Assembly: GCA_945871625.1 (NCBI GenBank)
Contig: CAMBWL010000036.1
Coordinates: 1 to 8,202, forward strand
DNA from: Bifidobacterium breve
Lineage (GTDB): Bacteria > Actinomycetota > Acidimicrobiia > Acidimicrobiales > Ilumatobacteraceae
Direction: 5' to 3'
Length of the DNA: 8,202 bases
Position 1 is the first letter of the stretch, and each line of letters begins with the position of its first letter. The translations under genes and the position numbers were made by a program. Positions 1-5,855 of this stretch are shown here, piece by piece. The notes under the pieces were generated by a model. That model searched no databases, was not told the origin of the DNA, and worked only from the letters and a program-made list of their open reading frames with translations.

Positions 1-155
1 TTCGGGGCAATCGCCAATTCCATTTCTTCGTAAAATCGATATGGGTCTTCGTTGCGTAGTTTGGCAAATGCCGACTCGCGAAAGTCGCGGGGAGCCCGCC
101 AAAACTCCGGGGCCGAGAGGTCGATGTCTTCAAGTCGCACATCAAACAACTGCAT
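1..155 (-). CDS. Cytochrome P450, N-terminal fragment (runs off the left edge)
   Basis: An open frame reads leftward from an ATG at 155-153 for 51 codons to the window edge, so only the N-terminus is visible. Its start reads MQLFDVRLEDIDLSAPEFW and continues with R-A-P-R-D-F-R-E, then A-F-A-K-L-R, then E-D-P-Y-R-F-Y-E-E. This is the typical opening of actinobacterial cytochrome P450s: an 'LSDPEFW...R...FA.LR.EDPV.F.EE' type of segment before the first beta strand. The heme-binding cysteine, I-helix and ExxR motifs lie outside the window, so the family call rests on this opening alone. The start is well fixed, because an in-frame TGA lies two codons upstream. No Shine-Dalgarno is present, and a TATTCT hexamer sits 6 nt before the ATG. 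P450s are heme monooxygenases; the substrate here is unknown. It is divergent from the thiolase gene. Confidence 0.68.
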   Translation of the reverse strand, partial: MQLFDVRLEDIDLSAPEFWRAPRDFRESAFAKLRNEDPYRFYEEMELAIAP

Positions 156-161
156 GGTTCA

Positions 162-167
162 AGAATA
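162..167 (-). promoter_or_regulatory. Candidate -10 element of the P450 gene (leaderless start)
   Basis: On the minus strand TATTCT is followed by exactly 6 nt and then the ATG. That would put the transcription start at or next to the start codon. The hexamer fits the TANNNT pattern known for actinobacterial -10 elements. A TTGACA (184-179 on the minus strand) lies only 11 bp upstream, too close to be a standard partner -35. Confidence 0.4.
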
Positions 168-182
168 GAACTCTGGCGTGTC

Positions 183-238
183 AAACCCTGAATCAGACCC
201 CGTGGCTTCGTGGTTTGTCGCGGTAACGGCTAGGGTTT
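183..238. repeat. Inverted repeat in the P450/thiolase divergent promoter region
   Basis: AAACCCT at 183-189 is the perfect reverse complement of AGGGTTT at 232-238. A second overlapping pair, CAAACC (182-187) and GGTTTG (212-217), shares the left arm. The arms lie between two divergent genes and could be operator half-sites, but they are short and widely spaced and may be chance. Confidence 0.3.
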
Positions 239-262
239 TGCAACGCTAGAAATGTAAAATTT

Positions 263-268
263 AAGGAG
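263..268 (+). promoter_or_regulatory. Ribosome binding site of the thiolase gene
   Basis: AAGGAG lies 8 nt before the ATG at 277, a good Shine-Dalgarno that fixes this start. It is the only clear one in the window; the other genes have weak or no such sites. A TAGGGT at 231-236 could be the -10, with a leader of about 35 nt, but no -35 is apparent. Confidence 0.8.
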
Positions 269-276
269 CATCAGTC

Positions 277-1479
277 ATGTCAGAAGCAGTCATTGTCGCC
301 ACAGCCCGAAGCCCGATTGGTCGCGCAAATAAAGACACACTCACCGAATTGCGTCCCGATGACATGTCGGCGCAGATCGTGCGCGCGTTGATGGCAAAGG
401 TGCCACAACTCAAAGCCGATGATGTCGAAGATTTGATGCTCGGATGCGGCCAGCCTGCGGGTGAAGGCGGTTTCAACATTGCTCGCGTCGTAGCCGTACT
501 CGCCGGGCTCGCCAACGTTCCTGGCGTAACCGTGAATCGTTACTGTTCATCGAGTTTGCAGACGATTCGCATGGCGGCGCACGCGATTAAATCTGGTGAA
601 GGCGATTGCTTCATAGCTGCGGGCGTCGAAACCGTGAGTCGTTATGCATCTGGTGCAAGTGACACCGCACCGAATGCAATCTTCAAACCATCAGGTGAGC
701 GCACCAAAGCACGCGCCGCAGGCGGTCAAGGTGTTTGGTCGCCAGCAAGTGGTTTGGCCGACATGTATATCGCGATGGGTCAGACCGCTGAAAATGTTCG
801 TGAACTCGAAGGCGTAACGCGTCGCGAGATGGACGAATTCGGCGCGCGCAGTCAGCAACGCGCGGTTGCCAACCAAGAAAACGGTTTCTTTGAGCGCGAA
901 ATTACGCCACTCACATTGCCGAACGGCACCGTTGTGGCAAAGGACGACGGCCCGCGTGCCGGCACAACCGTTGAAGCACTTGCCGGTCTCAAGCCGGTAT
1001 TCCGCCCTGACGGTGAAATCACCGCAGGCAATGCGTGTCCGTTAAATGATGGTGCCGCTGCAGTCATGGTGATGAGCGACACCAAGGCCAAACAACTCGG
1101 CATTAAGCCTTTGGCGCGAATCGTTTCGTCGGGTGTGTCGGGTTTGAATCCAGAAATCATGGGTCTTGGTCCAATCGAAGCGTGCCGTCAAGCTCTCAAG
1201 CGTGCAGGGATGACGATTGATCAAATCGATTTGGTCGAAATCAACGAAGCGTTTGCCGCGCAAGTTATTCCGTCGGCAAAACATTTGGGTATTCCGATGG
1301 ACAAACTGAACGTGCACGGTGGGGCGATCGCGCTCGGTCACCCTTTCGGCATGACTGGTGCGCGCATCATGACGACACTGATCAACGGCTTGCAACACAC
1401 CGACAAGCGATTCGGTCTTGAGTCGATGTGCGTTGGTGGCGGCCAAGGCATGGCGATGATTATTGAGCGGCTAAAATAA
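277..1479 (+). CDS. Thiolase (acetyl-CoA acyltransferase / acetyltransferase)
   Basis: A complete 400-residue thiolase, the usual length for the family. Thiolases cleave 3-ketoacyl-CoA with CoA to release acetyl-CoA (degradative), or condense two acetyl-CoA (biosynthetic), in the cytoplasm. The conserved blocks are present in order. The nucleophile Cys90 lies in NRYCSSSLQ, followed by the AGVETVS segment near 115-121. GNACPLNDGA is at 251-260 and NEAF at 323-326. The catalytic His355 is in GGAIALGHPFGMTGAR, and Cys385 in CVGGGQG is the general acid/base. All catalytic residues are therefore intact. Whether it acts in beta-oxidation (FadA-like) or as an acetyl-CoA acetyltransferase cannot be settled from the motifs. 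No beta-oxidation partner gene (FadB-type) lies downstream on this strand. The divergent P450 gene would suit a role in lipid or sterol-like catabolism, which is inference. Confidence 0.93.
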   Translation: MSEAVIVATARSPIGRANKDTLTELRPDDMSAQIVRALMAKVPQLKADDVEDLMLGCGQPAGEGGFNIARVVAVLAGLANVPGVTVNRYCSSSLQTIRMAAHAIKSGEGDCFIAAGVETVSRYASGASDTAPNAIFKPSGERTKARAAGGQGVWSPASGLADMYIAMGQTAENVRELEGVTRREMDEFGARSQQRAVANQENGFFEREITPLTLPNGTVVAKDDGPRAGTTVEALAGLKPVFRPDGEITAGNACPLNDGAAAVMVMSDTKAKQLGIKPLARIVSSGVSGLNPEIMGLGPIEACRQALKRAGMTIDQIDLVEINEAFAAQVIPSAKHLGIPMDKLNVHGGAIALGHPFGMTGARIMTTLINGLQHTDKRFGLESMCVGGGQGMAMIIERLK

Positions 1480-1493
1480 TTTAGATATTTAGC
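1470..1493. terminator. Weak symmetric hairpin between convergent genes, possible bidirectional terminator
   Basis: GCTAAA (1470-1475) pairs with TTTAGC (1488-1493) around a 12-nt A/T-rich loop, spanning both the thiolase and MFS stop codons. Only two of the six pairs are G:C and no long T run follows, so a terminator role is doubtful. It is the only candidate between these tail-to-tail genes. Confidence 0.22.
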
Positions 1494-2649
1494 GCGTCAC
1501 AGCATTCAAGTTTCTTGCGTGCATCACGCCGGCAATTCCGGCGATTGCCGCAATGCCAACTGCAACGACAAAAAAAGTCGTGAATGCGCCATACGCGCCG
1601 TAAATAGTTGGCGCGATAAATGCAGCGATCATTTGCCCAAGAACGGTGACAGCACCCGATAAGCCCTGTGCCGCCGAGGCTCGACCAAGCGGGGCCGCTT
1701 TGGCAATCGCCGACAACGCGGCGGGGATCATCGTTGCCTGCAAGATTCCCTCGATTAATCCGATACCCAAAATCACCCACGGTTGTTTGATCAGGCCATA
1801 CGAAATCGTCAGCAAACTTATTGGAATAGCCAGCCACAGCACCACGGCAATTGGCGAACGTTTGTCGATCAACTTGCCAGCCCGCGCCGAAAAGAGAATA
1901 AAAGGCAAGCCGTACACGGCAAAGGTCAAACCCGTCATCGCGTTATTGCCACCCAGGTCATCTAAGAATCGATCCCACAGCGCGTCGAACATTCCGGTTG
2001 GAAAAGTAATCGCAAGCATCAAAATCAACGCGACACGGACATTGCGAATTCGTAGCAAGTCGAAACTTAGTCGCTGAGATTCCGTGGTCAATGTGAGTTC
2101 AGGAAACTTGCGCGGGCTGATGATAAACAGCGCGAAAACGGCCAGGGCACCGAACACTAAAAAGGTCGTATCCAGCCCGAAAGGCCCGATAATCAGCGAG
2201 CCAATTAGTGGGCCACAAACGAAACCACCGATCTCCATTCCTGAAACTGCACCAAGTCGCTCGGCACTGCGAGATTCATCTAGATGAGCCGCCAAAGCAC
2301 GAACGGCCGGAAATGTGAAACCAATCGAAGCCCCGACGATGCCACGGCCAACGATAAATACAGCAAGCGAATCGCCGACGGCAAAAATTATCGAGCCAAG
2401 CGCCGCCAGCCCAAGACCAACTTGAATCAGTTTTTTGCCGTGCCCGCGGTCGGCCAACGGTGCAATGAATAATTGCACGAGTAGCCCCATCGCGAAGCCT
2501 GTGCCGGCGATCAAACCCAGTGCCGAATCGGCATACTCGTATTGCTCTTGCAACTCGGACATAGATGCAAATACCACGCTGTTGGCAGCAGCAGTCGAAA
2601 AAACGCTGAACAACAAAAGCGGCAAATCAGCCCGTTGTTTTTGTTTCAT
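1489..2649 (-). CDS. MFS (major facilitator superfamily) transporter
   Basis: A 386-residue, strongly hydrophobic protein with the 12-helix pattern of a major facilitator permease, slightly shorter than the usual 400 or so. The loop between helices 2 and 3 carries a motif A variant, PLADRGHGKK (64-73). GMEIGGFVCGPLIGS at 137-151 resembles the motif C (antiporter) segment of drug:H+ antiporters. A second-half motif A-like loop, A-G-K-L-I-D-K-R, follows the central cytoplasmic loop. This architecture suggests a proton-coupled exporter of small molecules, but the substrate cannot be inferred. The ATG lies 6 bp after the hydrolase stop, so the two are almost certainly co-transcribed. There is little Shine-Dalgarno, only TTGAG directly before the ATG. 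It is the last gene of the minus-strand cluster and converges with the thiolase. Confidence 0.9.
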   Translation of the reverse strand: MKQKQRADLPLLLFSVFSTAAANSVVFASMSELQEQYEYADSALGLIAGTGFAMGLLVQLFIAPLADRGHGKKLIQVGLGLAALGSIIFAVGDSLAVFIVGRGIVGASIGFTFPAVRALAAHLDESRSAERLGAVSGMEIGGFVCGPLIGSLIIGPFGLDTTFLVFGALAVFALFIISPRKFPELTLTTESQRLSFDLLRIRNVRVALILMLAITFPTGMFDALWDRFLDDLGGNNAMTGLTFAVYGLPFILFSARAGKLIDKRSPIAVVLWLAIPISLLTISYGLIKQPWVILGIGLIEGILQATMIPAALSAIAKAAPLGRASAAQGLSGAVTVLGQMIAAFIAPTIYGAYGAFTTFFVVAVGIAAIAGIAGVMHARNLNAVTR

Positions 2650-2655
2650 CTCAAA

Positions 2656-3468
2656 TCAATTCGACAACTCGTCAAGCGCAGCATCAAAAAATATTGGCCA
2701 GTGATGCAACGCCCAAGAGTCAAACTCTACTTCGCAGAGTCCGACACACGAGATATTCGCAACAGGGTCATGCCAAATAAAAGAACCAGTGCCACCGAAA
2801 TGCCCGAACGTCGATGCACTATTGCGTGAGCCCATCCAGTGTGGATGTTTTGTGCCGTGAATTTCCGGTCCGTAACCCCAGTTGCATGGATCAAATCTGC
2901 CCACACCGGGCACGACACCTTCGAGTTCGGCAAATTGTGTTGCGGTTGCAACGCTTGCAGTGTGACCTGAAATCAAACTCGGGTTGCGCATCTCGAGAGC
3001 AAACTCAACCAAGTCATCGACGCATGAGACGACATCGTGTGCCGCCGAGCCGTTCAAAAAACTCTTTGTCATTCCCAGTGGTTCAAAAATCGCATCATGT
3101 AGATATTCGCCGAAGCCGATTTCGGTTGATTGTTCGACATGGCTGGCAATCAACTCGTAGCCGGTGTTCGAATAGATTCGCTTGCGCCCAGCGGCGACAA
3201 TTGGCACCGCACCTTCGAAGCTGTAGCCGCCGGCGTGTGTCATCAGGTGGGCGAGCGTGCAGTCTTGCTGGCCGACTTGCGTGTCGAGTGTCGTCGAGCC
3301 TTCTTCGATTGCGATAAGCGTTGCCCACGCGGTCAGCAACTTCGAGACAGAAGCGATGCGTGATGTTCGGGATGTGTTGCCAAACGGGTGCGCGAGGCCG
3401 CGACGGTCAATTATGCAAACTGAAGTGTTGCTTGCAGGCCATTCGCGAACGAGATCGAATGCCCGCAT
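2656..3468 (-). CDS. Serine hydrolase of the beta-lactamase / class C (EstB-like) family
   Basis: A 270-residue protein with the three signatures of the PF00144 beta-lactamase-fold family. SVSK at 40-43 (SxxK; nucleophile Ser40, Lys43) is followed by Y-S-N at 99-101 (YxN) and H-F-G-G-T-G at 223-228, the position of the K/HxG motif. The L-M-T-H-A-G-G-Y segment near 75-82 and the E-P-L-G-M-T-K stretch near 129-135 are also typical. Members hydrolyse esters, amides or D-amino-acid peptides; true antibiotic resistance is uncommon among them. There is no signal peptide or lipobox, so the protein is probably cytoplasmic. That argues against a penicillin-binding role and for an esterase or amidase. 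It is short for the family (often 350-400), with the core complete. Its ATG is 5 bp after the DAHP synthase stop and the MFS gene follows after 6 bp, with no Shine-Dalgarno visible. Confidence 0.88.
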   Translation of the reverse strand: MRAFDLVREWPASNTSVCIIDRRGLAHPFGNTSRTSRIASVSKLLTAWATLIAIEEGSTTLDTQVGQQDCTLAHLMTHAGGYSFEGAVPIVAAGRKRIYSNTGYELIASHVEQSTEIGFGEYLHDAIFEPLGMTKSFLNGSAAHDVVSCVDDLVEFALEMRNPSLISGHTASVATATQFAELEGVVPGVGRFDPCNWGYGPEIHGTKHPHWMGSRNSASTFGHFGGTGSFIWHDPVANISCVGLCEVEFDSWALHHWPIFFDAALDELSN

Positions 3469-3473
3469 CGGGG

Positions 3474-4823
3474 CTATTTTGCTGCGCGAACTAATTCGGC
3501 GACACGAAATGCAAGGTCAAGCGACTGTCGAGCATTTAGTCGCGGATCACAAACCGTTTCATACCGCGTGTCGAGATCTTCTTGGCTTACCGACTCGGCG
3601 CCACCCAAGCACTCGGTCACATTGTCGCCCGTCAACTCGATATGAATGCCGCCGGGCCATGTTTTTTCGGCACGATGCGCCAAAACGAAACTTGTTATTT
3701 CGCGAATGATGTCATCGAAGTGTCGCGTCTTGCGACCATTGGATGCGGTGAAAGTGTTTGCATGCATCGGGTCGCATGCCCAAACCACAGGGTGCCCAGC
3801 GTCGCGAACCGCGCGAATCAACGGACGCAAACCCTGCTCAACTTTGTCGGCGCCCATTCGCGAAATCAAGGTCAGGCGACCTGGCACTCGCGCCGGGTTG
3901 AGAGTTTCGCACAACGACAGAACGAAATCAGTTGTCGTGTTGGGACCAATCTTGCAACCAATCGGGTTGCCGACGCCTCGCAAAAACTCGACGTGCGCGC
4001 CATCAAGTTGACGTGTGCGATCGCCAATCCACAACATATGCGCCGAGCAGTCATACCAGTTGCCCGTGAGCGAGTCTTGCCTCGTGAGCGCTTCTTCATA
4101 TCCCAGCAACAAGGCTTCGTGGCTCGTATAAAAATCGACTTGATGCAGCGCGCTATGGATCTCGGTATCGACACCGCATGCTCGCATGAACGCAAGCGCT
4201 CGTTCTACTTCGCCTGCAACTTGTTCGTAGCGCAAACCTTCGGCGCTTGTCGTGACGAACTCTTGATTCCAGGCGTGCACACGGTTGAGGTCGGCGAAGC
4301 CACCTTTGGTGAAGGCGCGCAACAAGTTGAGTGTGCTGGCTGACTGGTGATACGCCTGCACGAGACGTTGCGGGTTCGGCACGCGTGATTCGTCGTGTGG
4401 TGCCGGGTCGTTGACCATGTGACCACGAAACGACGGCAACTCAACGCCGCCGATTGTCTCGGTATCGCTCGAACGCGGTTTGGCGAATTGACCAGCGATA
4501 CGACCAACTTTGACAACCGGAACACCCGTCGAATATGTCAGTACAAGTGCCATCTGCAAAATCACGCGAAGTTTTTCGCGAATGTTTACGGCAGTGAATT
4601 CTTCGAAACTCTCGGCACAGTCGCCGGCCTGCAACAAAAATGCATTGCCGCTCGCAACTTGCCCGAGTGCCGCCAGCAATGACCGCGCCTCACCAGCAAA
4701 AACAAGCGGGGGATACGAAGCGATCTGTTTGAGCGAATGCTCGAGTTCGTTTTGATCGGGCCATTTTGGCTGCTGAGCAGCGACACTGCTCTGCCAAGAA
4801 GATGGTGTCCAGCGGGCATTCAT
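3474..4823 (-). CDS. aroG: 3-deoxy-7-phosphoheptulonate (DAHP) synthase, class II
   Basis: A 449-residue class II (plant/actinobacterial type) DAHP synthase. It condenses phosphoenolpyruvate with erythrose 4-phosphate in the first step of the shikimate pathway to aromatic amino acids. The four metal ligands of the family appear in context: Cys69 in AGDCAESF, His354 in CDPMHANT, Glu396 in HIELTGDNVTEC and Asp426 in CDPRLN. The phosphate-binding segments VGRIAGQFAKPRS (106-118), GNPIGCKIGPNTT (285-297) and ISRMGADKV (320-328) are intact, so the enzyme should be active. The length is close to that of the Mycobacterium tuberculosis enzyme, called AroG there; other actinobacteria use other aro names. 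The ATG at 4823 lies 28 bp after the sigma-factor stop, with no clear Shine-Dalgarno. The hydrolase follows 5 bp after its stop. No other shikimate gene is adjacent. Confidence 0.96.
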   Translation of the reverse strand: MNARWTPSSWQSSVAAQQPKWPDQNELEHSLKQIASYPPLVFAGEARSLLAALGQVASGNAFLLQAGDCAESFEEFTAVNIREKLRVILQMALVLTYSTGVPVVKVGRIAGQFAKPRSSDTETIGGVELPSFRGHMVNDPAPHDESRVPNPQRLVQAYHQSASTLNLLRAFTKGGFADLNRVHAWNQEFVTTSAEGLRYEQVAGEVERALAFMRACGVDTEIHSALHQVDFYTSHEALLLGYEEALTRQDSLTGNWYDCSAHMLWIGDRTRQLDGAHVEFLRGVGNPIGCKIGPNTTTDFVLSLCETLNPARVPGRLTLISRMGADKVEQGLRPLIRAVRDAGHPVVWACDPMHANTFTASNGRKTRHFDDIIREITSFVLAHRAEKTWPGGIHIELTGDNVTECLGGAESVSQEDLDTRYETVCDPRLNARQSLDLAFRVAELVRAAK

Positions 4824-4851
4824 GGTGTCAACCCTATTACCGCAAAGTGCG

Positions 4852-5679
4852 TTAGACGGTGAGGATTTCTCCGGCGTCGTCGCGAAGCGTATCTACGGCG
4901 CGGCTTACGAGGCGGCGGGCTGCTTCTGCGGTGACACCGAGTTCTTCGCCAACCTGACGGAAGCTCTTGCGCTCGCCGTCATGCAAGCCAAAACGGGCTT
5001 CAACTGCATAGCGTGCACGCTCGTCGAGAGTGCCCAGCAAACGGTCGAGCAAGTTTGTGTCGACCATGCCCATGACGGCGTCTTCAGGACTGATGTCTTC
5101 GTTCGGCACGAGGTCACCCAAAGTTGCGTCACCATCTTCGCCGATTGTTTTGTCAAGCGAAACTGGCGTCGTCAAACGATGCAACTCTGCGTTCATTGCA
5201 CTCAGACCTTCTGCATCGCCCGAACCTTGACGCAATGCTGCGCGCAATGTCGCCGAACGATCACCAGGAATTCGAATCAAGCTTGCTTTTTGGTCAAGCG
5301 CACGACCGATGGCTTGGCGAATCCAGAAAGTTGCATATGTCGAAAACTTGAAACCACGTCGCCAGTCGAACTTGTCGACCGCGTGCTCTAGACCAAGATT
5401 GCCTTCTTGAATTAGGTCCAGAAGGTCCATACCTTGTGGCAACGGGTAACGACGCGCGATCGAAACAACCAAGCGAAGGTTCGAACGAATGAAGCGATCT
5501 TTGGCGCGAGCAGCATTGCGAATGTCGGCACGAATCACGGCACTACGCTCACCTTTTTCGTGGCGCTTTCTTGCTTCGCGGCCAGCTTCGATCGCCTTTG
5601 ACAAATCGCGCTCATCTTCGGCGTTGAGCAACGCAACTTTGCCAATTTCGTTCAGGTAGATACCAATTGAGTCGGACAT
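4852..5679 (-). CDS. RNA polymerase sigma factor, sigma-70 family group 2 (RpoD/SigB-like)
   Basis: A 275-residue primary-like sigma factor without region 1.1. Residues 3-32 (DSIGIYLNEIGKVALLNAED...) form region 1.2. Residues 58-136 form region 2, including the core-binding LLDLIQEGNLGL and the -10 recognition helix STYATFWIRQAIGRAL. Residues 172-192 carry the region 3.2 linker (PVSLDKTIGEDGDATLGDLV). Residues 206-267 form region 4, ending in the -35 recognition helix-turn-helix. Two parts are unusual. Region 3.0-3.1, between the RIP motif and PVSLD, is about 17 residues shorter than in E. coli RpoD, which I recalled from memory. The recognition helix reads TAEAARRLVSRAVDTLR instead of the common T-R-E-R-x-R-Q-I pattern. 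An alternative, stress-type or group 2 factor is therefore more likely than the housekeeping one. It is first in the minus-strand cluster and has its own canonical promoter. Confidence 0.92.
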   Translation of the reverse strand: MSDSIGIYLNEIGKVALLNAEDERDLSKAIEAGREARKRHEKGERSAVIRADIRNAARAKDRFIRSNLRLVVSIARRYPLPQGMDLLDLIQEGNLGLEHAVDKFDWRRGFKFSTYATFWIRQAIGRALDQKASLIRIPGDRSATLRAALRQGSGDAEGLSAMNAELHRLTTPVSLDKTIGEDGDATLGDLVPNEDISPEDAVMGMVDTNLLDRLLGTLDERARYAVEARFGLHDGERKSFRQVGEELGVTAEAARRLVSRAVDTLRDDAGEILTV

Positions 5680-5700
5680 GGGGATTTAGGGTTTCTTTCT

Positions 5701-5720
5701 ATTCGGGGGGATTCGGGGGA
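5701..5720 (-). repeat. Tandem decamer in the 5' leader of the sigma gene
   Basis: ATTCGGGGGG (5701-5710) and ATTCGGGGGA (5711-5720) are two adjacent copies matching at 9 of 10 positions. On the transcribed minus strand they read as C-rich blocks at what should be the very 5' end of the sigma mRNA, about 22 nt before the ATG. No hairpin can form from them alone. Confidence 0.6.
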
Positions 5721-5755
5721 CTTGACATATTAGGGCATCGGCAGAAATTGTCAAG
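5721..5755. repeat. Inverted repeat CTTGACA / TGTCAAG over the sigma promoter
   Basis: CTTGACA (5721-5727) and TGTCAAG (5749-5755) are perfect 7-bp inverted arms separated by 21 bp. The right arm contains the -35 of the minus-strand promoter. The left arm overlaps the -10 by one base and would be a -35 facing the other way, but no good plus-strand -10 follows at 16-18 bp. It may be a regulator site or coincidence. Confidence 0.4.
5727..5754 (-). promoter_or_regulatory. Promoter of the sigma-aroG-hydrolase-MFS cluster
   Basis: On the minus strand a perfect -35, TTGACA (5754-5749), is followed after 16 bp by TAATAT (5732-5727). That hexamer fits TANNNT and matches TATAAT at 4 of 6 positions. 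Transcription would start near 5720, giving a leader of about 41 nt to the ATG at 5679. The close match to the housekeeping consensus suggests transcription by the primary sigma factor. There is no good Shine-Dalgarno in the leader, only AGAAAG about 15 nt upstream of the ATG. Confidence 0.75.
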
Positions 5756-5843
5756 GGGTTAGTGAAAGTTTTCATAATTTTTTAGAACCAAGGTTTATAA
5801 GGCTTTTATTCATTCAATTATCTATGACGGATACCCAAACTCG

Positions 5844-5849
5844 TACACT
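5844..5849 (+). promoter_or_regulatory. Candidate -10 element of nadD (leaderless GTG start)
   Basis: TACACT fits TANNNT and ends 6 nt before the GTG at 5856, so the transcript could begin at the start codon. No Shine-Dalgarno precedes any candidate start. A second possible -10, TATAAG at 5796-5801, would give a leader of about 45 nt. Neither has a convincing -35. Confidence 0.4.
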
Positions 5850-5855
5850 TTGATA

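Noticed and set aside
179..184. TTGACA on the minus strand as -35 of the P450 gene
   Set aside because: It is only 11 bp from the TATTCT, and no other -10 sits at 16-18 bp.
41..226. Plus-strand 61-codon open frame
   Set aside because: It overlaps the P450 N-terminus on the other strand, has no recognisable protein features and crosses the divergent promoter region.
1530..1550. Perfect 7-bp stem CGGCAAT/ATTGCCG with a 7-nt loop
   Set aside because: It lies within the MFS coding end and arises from a repeated I-A-G-I-A-G codon pattern. No T run follows, so it is not a credible terminator.
2656..3468. Beta-lactamase resistance gene
   Set aside because: The motifs are those of the wide serine hydrolase family, there is no export signal and the length is short. 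Nothing supports antibiotic resistance.
3582..4343. Plus-strand open frame of 253 codons antisense to aroG
   Set aside because: aroG on the opposite strand has all its catalytic residues. This frame shows no domain signature and no ribosome site.
4827..4832. TTGACA on the minus strand just before the aroG ATG as an internal -35
   Set aside because: No -10-like hexamer follows at 16-18 bp, and transcription would start inside the aroG coding region.
4822..5391. Plus-strand open frame of 189 codons antisense to the sigma gene
   Set aside because: It lies inside a well-supported sigma factor. Its cysteine-rich translation matches no known family and reflects codon bias of the true strand.
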